This document shows, in pieces, positions 57,771 through 64,000 of a stretch of 64,000 bases of DNA (its first letter is position 1; every line of letters begins with the position of its first letter). The DNA comes from Torreya grandis (Eukaryota > Streptophyta > Pinopsida > Cupressales > Taxaceae). The notes beneath the pieces are model-generated. The model was not told the DNA's origin and did no database searches. It saw nothing but the letters and a program-made list of their open reading frames with translations. Both the position numbers and the translations under genes were made by a program. The stretch spans positions 10,354,501 to 10,418,500 of the forward strand of contig JARHVA010000006.1 in assembly GCA_037957365.1 (NCBI GenBank), written 5' to 3'.

Positions 57771-58900
57771 GTCACCCCCTATAGTCAAAAACTTGATATA
57801 GGGGTATAATATAATGCCATATAGTGTTTCATAGTCTTTTTATGTCATTTCATGTGTTTTTAGCCTTGGTTATGGTTTAATTAAGTCCTTATGTCATTTT
57901 GAGTAATTTAGGGGTCATTTTAGAGTCATATATGAAGTGGCATGGTTTATAAGGTGTCCAAGTGTTCCAAACTCCTCCTCAACATCCAATATGTCACTCC
58001 CTATTAGACATATTAATTTATAACTGAAAACTTGTAGGTTCCCTAACTAAAAATCAAGAAAGTAAGTGAAAACAAGGAGTTTCAAAGGGTGTACGACCCA
58101 TAGGGGAGTGTGACATGTGTGGAAAACTTGTGGGATGACTCTTAAAATTATTTAGAATCATATCAACATTTTATCATCTTTAAACATGTTAAAAATGGTC
58201 AAAAACCATTTTACTCCTTCATCGCCCTTCTAGACATGGAGAACTAGTCGATAGGTTTATGATGAGTACGACCAGTAAAAGAAATTATAGGTTAAATTAA
58301 TTTATGGGCTGATAATAAACTCATTTGGATTTAATTTCATTAATGGATTGCAGTGAGTGGTCACTCTTGCTTTATGAATCATCCTTTATAAGTTGACCGT
58401 GTTTTTTTGCTTGTTAAACCCCATACCCTGTAAGTTTCCTTCTTGTATGGGCAAGTCCATACAATAAAAATGATGTAATTAACTATAGAGGACATGGAAA
58501 TCTTTTAATCATGTTCCCCATGCTTGGTTTCATGTTTCAAAGTGTTTTTATAGGCAAAGCATTTCAAGTTACAAGTAGACAACTTTCTATATTACAGGAA
58601 GGTTTCCACCACTTTCAGAGTTTCATTTCTTTGTAGTGGTCTCAGAGGATGGTGATAGGTTATTTTTCATTATTTTAATCTCCTCTTGGCACATTCTCCA
58701 TTTAAACTCAGCCTTAAGGGAGATTACCTTGGAGTGGCTGTCAAAAGCATGCAATACAATCAACTTACCACATGATTGTCATACACAGCCAAGTGAGGGA
58801 GTTGTGTTAAAGCTAGAACATGTTCATGAGAGAGTAAATGAGAATATTAAGGTAATAGACACATTTTTATCATATGAGTAATCAAGTTGAGTCCATCAAA
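57771..58900. other. No recognisable gene
   Basis: AT-rich text without domain signals. An 81-codon plus frame at 58636-58881 (MVSEDGDRLFFIILISSWHI) is not recognised. If F were complete its gag would lie here on the minus strand, but I cannot read one. Confidence 0.4.
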
Positions 58901-58963
58901 TAATGTGTGAGTAGCATAAGGCAACTTTTTATTTTCTACACATAATTTCCTACCATTGGTTTG

Positions 58964-60253
58964 CACCTACAGGTGCCTCAAAAGAAGGATATCACTTTGT
59001 AATGGGTGTTGAAATATTGTTTGAAGAATGTTAATGTTGTTAAAATTCACTTGAATACTTTTGAGAAGACTTGAGGCTAGTTATATGACCCTTCATCATG
59101 CATATTATATAATTACTACCCTCACTGCCTGTGTACTATAATGTCCACCTACAGGTGGCTTATACAAAGGCATGAAGGTGTTTTAAGAGGAGATTTAACA
59201 TGCTATAATCCTTCATTAGGTTCAAATAGGTTGGAGGCACCTTGAGAATCATGTTTGGACTCATATACTAGTAGGCAAGGTTTAAAGATCACCTTCAAGT
59301 CAAGTGGACTATGTTCAAGGACTTATTTCCCTAAAGCTCCAAAATAGAGCACCAGTTACTTTTGTTGAGGCCATGTAGCAAGGTTACAAAGGGTTTAGAC
59401 ACATATAAATGTGCCCATCTTGTAGTCTCCACATAGGGCTATGATCATGCAAAAGGAAATGGATATGTGGCTAAAGGGAAGTAGTGTTTGGAAGCCTCAA
59501 AGTCACACTTTTATCCACTGAAAACATTTAGTGATGTCTATAGGTTTTCAAGTTTCACGTTACTTCTACCCCTCAAGTGGTAATATGAAGGCATATATTC
59601 CTTTTAGGTGATATTGTTGATTTGAGGGAACACCAATGAGCATAAGGAGTATAAAAATATTTTGGATATCAATATGTTGAACTTCATCATCACCTACAGG
59701 TGCTTTGTCCTCAAAACTCACCTACAACTGACTGTAAATGCTTGTTTGCAAGTTTATATGTGAACTTGATGGAGACATTCTACTAGGAACACATACAAGT
59801 TACAAATGTTCCTAAGACCTCTAAGGGAATAATAAACCCTATGACACTGATTCTAAAGCCAATGCTCATTTATCAGACCCCTGTTTCTCTATTAGTAGGG
59901 TAGCTACAGTCACTATAGTTGAGAGTGAACTAGAATATCATGGTCTTGGTGTGATATGGCATGAGTTTGATATGAATGGACTCAAGTGACTTAAAAAGGG
60001 TTTAGAGACTTCAACAAGACACTTTAACAATATCATAAGGCCTATACTATGCAAAATCACCTACAGGGGTCACCTTTGAAAAAAAAATATAGAAGACACA
60101 GTTAGCAAAAGGAGTCATATGACTAGTCTTGAGGATGATCTAACCTCAAGGCATACGATGTATAATTTAAAGGATGAAAAAATATTTATAAACTTTGAGG
60201 AGATCAATATACTTGAGGGAAAGGTCTTGAACACAAAATATTTCACCTACAGG
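58964..60253 (+). repeat. Recurrent CACCTACAGG(TG) motif in non-coding sequence
   Basis: The 12-mer CACCTACAGGTG occurs at 58964, 59146 and 59691; CACCTACAGG recurs at 60058 and 60244, and a partial copy CACCTACAACTG at 59719. CACCT and AGGTG are inverted, so each full copy is a near-palindrome with a two-base centre. All are on one strand. Flanks are not alike. I recognise no gene in 58900-60300. Confidence 0.85.
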
Positions 60254-60299
60254 CTCATTTCCTAAGTAAGCATGTAATCTAGATAGTCAGATCTAATGG

Positions 60300-61980
60300 A
60301 ATAAATACATGGTTGAGGATGCAAGCATAGATGATGGGGAAGGTTGATAAGCATGATGAAAAATTGGATAGTGACATTAAAAATTCTATGAAACCCCAAT
60401 AACATGGAAATAGGGGAGGGAAAGGGTATCTAACCTACATACACAGTCATACTTGACACCCTGCACACATTGAATCACTTGGCGATTTGTCTTGAGAGTT
60501 ATTGATGTTTGGAGGGGCTACTCATGAGATCAAGATTTGAAATATTACATAGAAGGTCCTCATCACTTGGAGGAGCCTATAATTCATCCCTTTTTTTGGG
60601 ACAATATAGGAAGTGCCCTCTATTCTGTCTCAGACAAAGGGCACTCCCAAAACATATAAACCGTACAAGTCTAACAAGCAAAGTCAAAAGAATGATTTGA
60701 GAGATGGTGAGACCTTGAAAGAGGATTTCATGAGTTGTGTTAGACATGGAGAAACATAAGAAACTAATTAATAGAGGTTGGGGACCAACATGATGATCCA
60801 AACTCACAAGGATGCAGTCAACATCCATTAGGCCTAATACCTAAAAGAGGGTCAACCTCATTTCCAACACCATATGAGCATAGCAAAGCATTGGGATTCC
60901 TACTTGGAGAGATATAAGGTATGTTAAAAATTTTGGAATGCATGGGAGATCATAGGGAAACCTCACTTTATCTCAAATCTAATTTAGTCTTATGTAAATA
61001 AGGGAAAAAGCTTGAGTAGGTAGATTTGGAAGCTCACATCTATTTGGAGGTTTTGCCTGAAATTTTAAGGAAGTAGGCGATGTTAGATAGGGTCCTTAAC
61101 TTGTTAATTAAATAATTTATTCAGGGTTTGAACGCCAAACCTTTATGAACAATAATTTAAGGTTAAAACATATCCAAACCATCTCAAACCCTTACTAAAG
61201 ACCTGATTTGGAAAATGAAGGTACAAAGCTATCTAGATGGGATGGAATGAGCATGAAAGTGGTTGGATTTTGTAGAAAACTCACCAGGGCTACTTCCCAT
61301 CCATTTGAGGTGTTCCCTACTTGTACGAATAGGGGGAAATGAGCTTTTCTTGACTATTTTTAGTGTTTTACAAGTTCTAAGAGGATTAAAAAGATGAAAT
61401 CAACTTTAGGAGGGAGCTTAGGATTTAATTTAACCCCTCATGATCATTTCTTATAGCAGAAGATTTCCTAATTGTAAGTACCTTTACTTTAGCCAGTCCA
61501 AGATGGCATAATGAGCAAGCTAGTGGGAGAGACAACTTCAAATGTGAAGATTTTTAAGGACTATTTGAATAATATAAGGCCATGGAGGGTCTTTTAAAGT
61601 GTCATTCACTCCCTTATATGGATAAATCTATAAAATTGAAGAGCATCCTAGTGACAAGTGTGAAGGGTGAGTGGAAGAGGAGTTATTTCGACTGCAGACA
61701 ATGATAGCTCATATGCAAAATAATCCTAATGATTAGGGATGCAACCAATGCATGGTGGGGCATGTATAAAACCCCTCCCCCTTTGTTAAATCATCACATA
61801 TATTCCCTAGTTAGTTATGGGATGTTCCAAAAGGGCCAAACGATGAAGGCAATTTTTCGAGCAAGTAATGAGGAATCCTATGCCACATTTCACAAGTTTC
61901 ATGACTTAGGAGGACATTTGTCCTATGAAACCTTGCATGGTATATCTTATACTTAATTCTCCTACATGTGTAACTCCTCC
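60300..61980. other. No recognisable gene
   Basis: Short open frames such as 61729-61956 (MIRDATNAWWGMYKTPPP) match nothing I know. The sequence may belong to the front part of the LTR of element G, whose left limit I could not find. Confidence 0.35.
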
Positions 61981-61984
61981 TCTT

Positions 61985-62727
61985 AGCATGACACATGTCT
62001 TAGCGACTCTTGGACTTCATTCTCTTCTTCTCTCTCTCTAATTCTATAAGTAGTGGCCATTTTGGCTATTGTAAGCTAATGCCACACCATGTATGGTGAA
62101 TCCCTGATAGAATGACATTGTATTTTTCCTTTTAAAAATCAATATAAGTCTGGTTTTGAGTTTATGAACAGTTATCTAAGTGTGCAAATTGATGTATGGT
62201 GATGTAAAGTGATAATCCTCTATCCTTTCTTCCCTTGTCTTCTCATGTTTATGCAATAGTTCCTATTCTAAAAGGTCATATAGAGTTAATTCAAGTGTGT
62301 TAGGCTCCTTTAAATTATACGACTATTATTAGAGTGTGCAATCTAACGTATGGTCCATTTACCTTGTGTTGTTTAATGCATCTCACCTCTATATTGGAAC
62401 ATTGATGTTATAATCCTTTAAGACTTTAAAGCTAGTTTGTGTGCCTTATTTCATTATGATACAAATATGATGGGCATGTGGAAATCATCTTGGTGTATCA
62501 CCACATTAGAGTAATTTCATTTCATGTAAACTTATAACTCTTTTCCCATAAATAAGCACTAGTTTAGGTGATAAGAATTTCAAGATATATTCAGGGAGCT
62601 AGCCCTTAAATCTAGAGGTTCACTTCCACTATAGGTACACCCACATACCTGGAAGTGTTCCCATGTTACCCAAATATAGAAGAGGCTTAAACATCATATT
62701 TTAGGGTGTAATATTTTGTGATAATAG
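61985..62727 (+). other. Probable end of the 5' LTR and leader of element G
   Basis: A TATA-like box (ctataagtag, 62044-62053), then gccattttggctattgtaag and, 90 bp later, a t-rich part with aatcaatataag look like the promoter and R region of a gypsy LTR. The end of the LTR is not certain; the primer site follows at 62731. Confidence 0.45.
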
Positions 62728-62730
62728 TTC

Positions 62731-62749
62731 TGGCATGCCCAGTGGAACC
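62731..62749 (+). other. Primer binding site of element G
   Basis: The text tggcatgcccagtggaacc begins with TGG and resembles the site seen downstream of 5' LTRs in many plant gypsy elements (tggc-cgcccagtgggacc from memory). I cannot name the tRNA. Confidence 0.6.
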
Positions 62750-62912
62750 AAGGTCTAAGATATTGGAAAGATTGTTGGTGTGTCTTTCCTCTAATCAACT
62801 TTTGAAAGCAAGCAAACTAACACCAATGGTCTCTCTGAATGATAACTTCTGGTTATGAGTGGCCCAAGTATCTCATTGAAGATTTTGATCAGTTTTTATG
62901 TCTCATTTGACA

Positions 62913-64000
62913 TATGAGGTTGATATGAATAGCTATGGTGAATACCCCTATCATGAACCTCCCTAACAACCTTGCTATGGCCCATGTTATACCCTTCAAT
63001 AGTCCTATCACAGTGGCTACCAATCCTATGAGTCATGGCATCCCTATAGTTCTCCATTTCCCTCTTCATAAAGACATCATGTTGTTAGGCAACCCTATGA
63101 GGAAGGTTATCAAGAGACCTATCAATAAATGCCTCCTTATCAACCCGAATATGAGTCCTACCAACCATACCATGATGCTTATCAACCTCAAGAGGATACT
63201 TATGAATCTTGTCATGAGTAATCAGATAATCCCATTGATTGCACACAAATATAATATAAGATAAAGTATGAATTCTTAGAACTTCAAATCCAAAAAGTTG
63301 AAGCTTGTCTTGATCCCCATCATTACCCCCCCTCCTTAATTATTTCCATCTTAGATCAAGTCTTTGTTGGCATCCATACCATAGTTACTAGTTAATTAAG
63401 ATGATATGAAAAGATGAGATGATGAGTATGATGTGCTCACTAGTCATCTGATGGAATGGTTAAGAGGTGTTGCTCAAAGTTGTATGCAGATGTTAGAGAT
63501 GTTTGAAGGACTAGAAGGAACTCAATGAGAGATCAAAGAACAAATGAACTTATCAAAGAAGAGCCTTCAATGCTTAATAGATAGGCTAAGAATGTGAGAA
63601 GCTATTGGCAAGGTGCCACTCCTACTTATGTAGGTGTTTTCCATTCTAATCAACCGAAAAAATTACTTCCCCATAAGCTTATGAGTGTAGTCCTCTTTCC
63701 TAAATCCATTCATAAACCTTCCACTACACCTCATATTTCATCTCCTTCACTTAAGCCTATCCATCAACCTTCCACCTGACCCCTTCTTTAGTTGGAGCCC
63801 ATTTTGAGGGAAGTAAATGAAGAGAACAGAGCCCAAGTCATAATCGATCAAGAAGATGTCATCAATGATTATGAGGAAGAGATCACCATAGGGACTCCCC
63901 ATGGTGAACATAAGAGTGATTCAACCTTATTGAATGAAGAGAAACATATTGAAGATTTTTTTGTAGATGTCCATGAAGAACGTGGCAAAAACTTGAAGAG
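62913..64000 (+). pseudogene. Element G gag (partial, runs off the window)
   Basis: One frame, broken by stops, runs from 62913 to the window end. Its first part is Tyr/Pro-rich: SYGEYPYHEPP, CYGPCY, SYHSGYQSYESWHPYSS, PPYQPEYESYQPYHDAYQP, a repeat style seen at the N-terminus of some plant gypsy gag proteins. Later text: SYWQGATPTYVGVFHSN (63597), then an acidic part QVIIDQEDVINDYEEEI (63832) close to the edge. No capsid core is seen before the window ends. The 109-codon frame at 62935 is a shadow in another frame. Confidence 0.7.

Noticed and set aside
61729..61956. 75-codon frame MIRDATNAWWGMYK as a small gene
   Set aside because: No family recognised and the surroundings look like LTR or non-coding DNA.

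Overview
The window looks like nuclear DNA of a land plant with a large, repeat-rich genome. A gymnosperm or another large-genome seed plant fits best, but no host gene is present that would settle it. The evidence is AT-rich sequence with many stop codons in all frames, both plant LTR-retrotransposon superfamilies (Ty3/gypsy of Tat/Ogre type and Ty1/copia of Tork/Tnt1 type), initiator-tRNA-Met primer binding sites, and a plant mobile domain (PMD) relic. I see no rRNA, tRNA, CRISPR array or prokaryote-type operon. Nearly everything recognisable is retrotransposon, mostly decayed and nested.

Layout. Region 2.56-40.56 kb is best explained as one very old plus-strand Tat-type element, called X here. 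Its candidate 5' LTR (2556-3032 joined to 12462-12805) is split by element A. Its gag-pro-RT-RNase H-INT relics run from 15.8 to 22.9 kb. An antisense PMD relic lies at 37.0-38.2 kb, a purine tract at about 39.71 kb and a candidate 3' LTR at 39.73-40.56 kb. Two minus-strand Ty3/gypsy elements of one family have landed in X: A (3033-12461, target duplication gaact/taact) and B (24751-36252, target duplication caata). In A and B an archaeal-type RNase H lies between protease and reverse transcriptase. In X it lies after the reverse transcriptase, the usual Tat order.

Region 40.83-46.51 kb is element D, a minus-strand Ty1/copia element with near-complete gag, PR, INT, RT and RH, two 0.7 kb LTRs and a perfect GATCT target duplication. 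It is only lightly broken (one stop, one frameshift, a scrambled INT-RT linker). Region 52.63-56.82 kb is element E, a related copia element with 1.13 kb LTRs and a perfect CTCCA duplication. Several internal deletions have reduced its coding part to fragments, while PBS, polypurine tract and LTRs remain. E sits inside an older minus-strand gypsy gag-pro relic (F, 51.4-57.8 kb). At the right edge a plus-strand gypsy element (G) begins: LTR end, primer site at 62.73 kb and a Tyr/Pro-rich gag relic running off the window.

The most unusual signal is a family of near-palindromic motifs, consensus ACCGACGTCGGT. They form arrays in the U3 part of all four copia LTRs of D and E and also, as a 21-bp tandem repeat coding a 7-residue repeat, in the linker between integrase and reverse transcriptase. 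Other notable points are the relocated RNase H of A/B, long perfect palindromes centred on GAATTC in the LTRs of B, and a repeated CACCTACAGG motif at 59-60.3 kb. Coordinates of elements, LTRs and target duplications were read base by base. Domain limits in decayed regions are approximate, and divergence figures are by eye.
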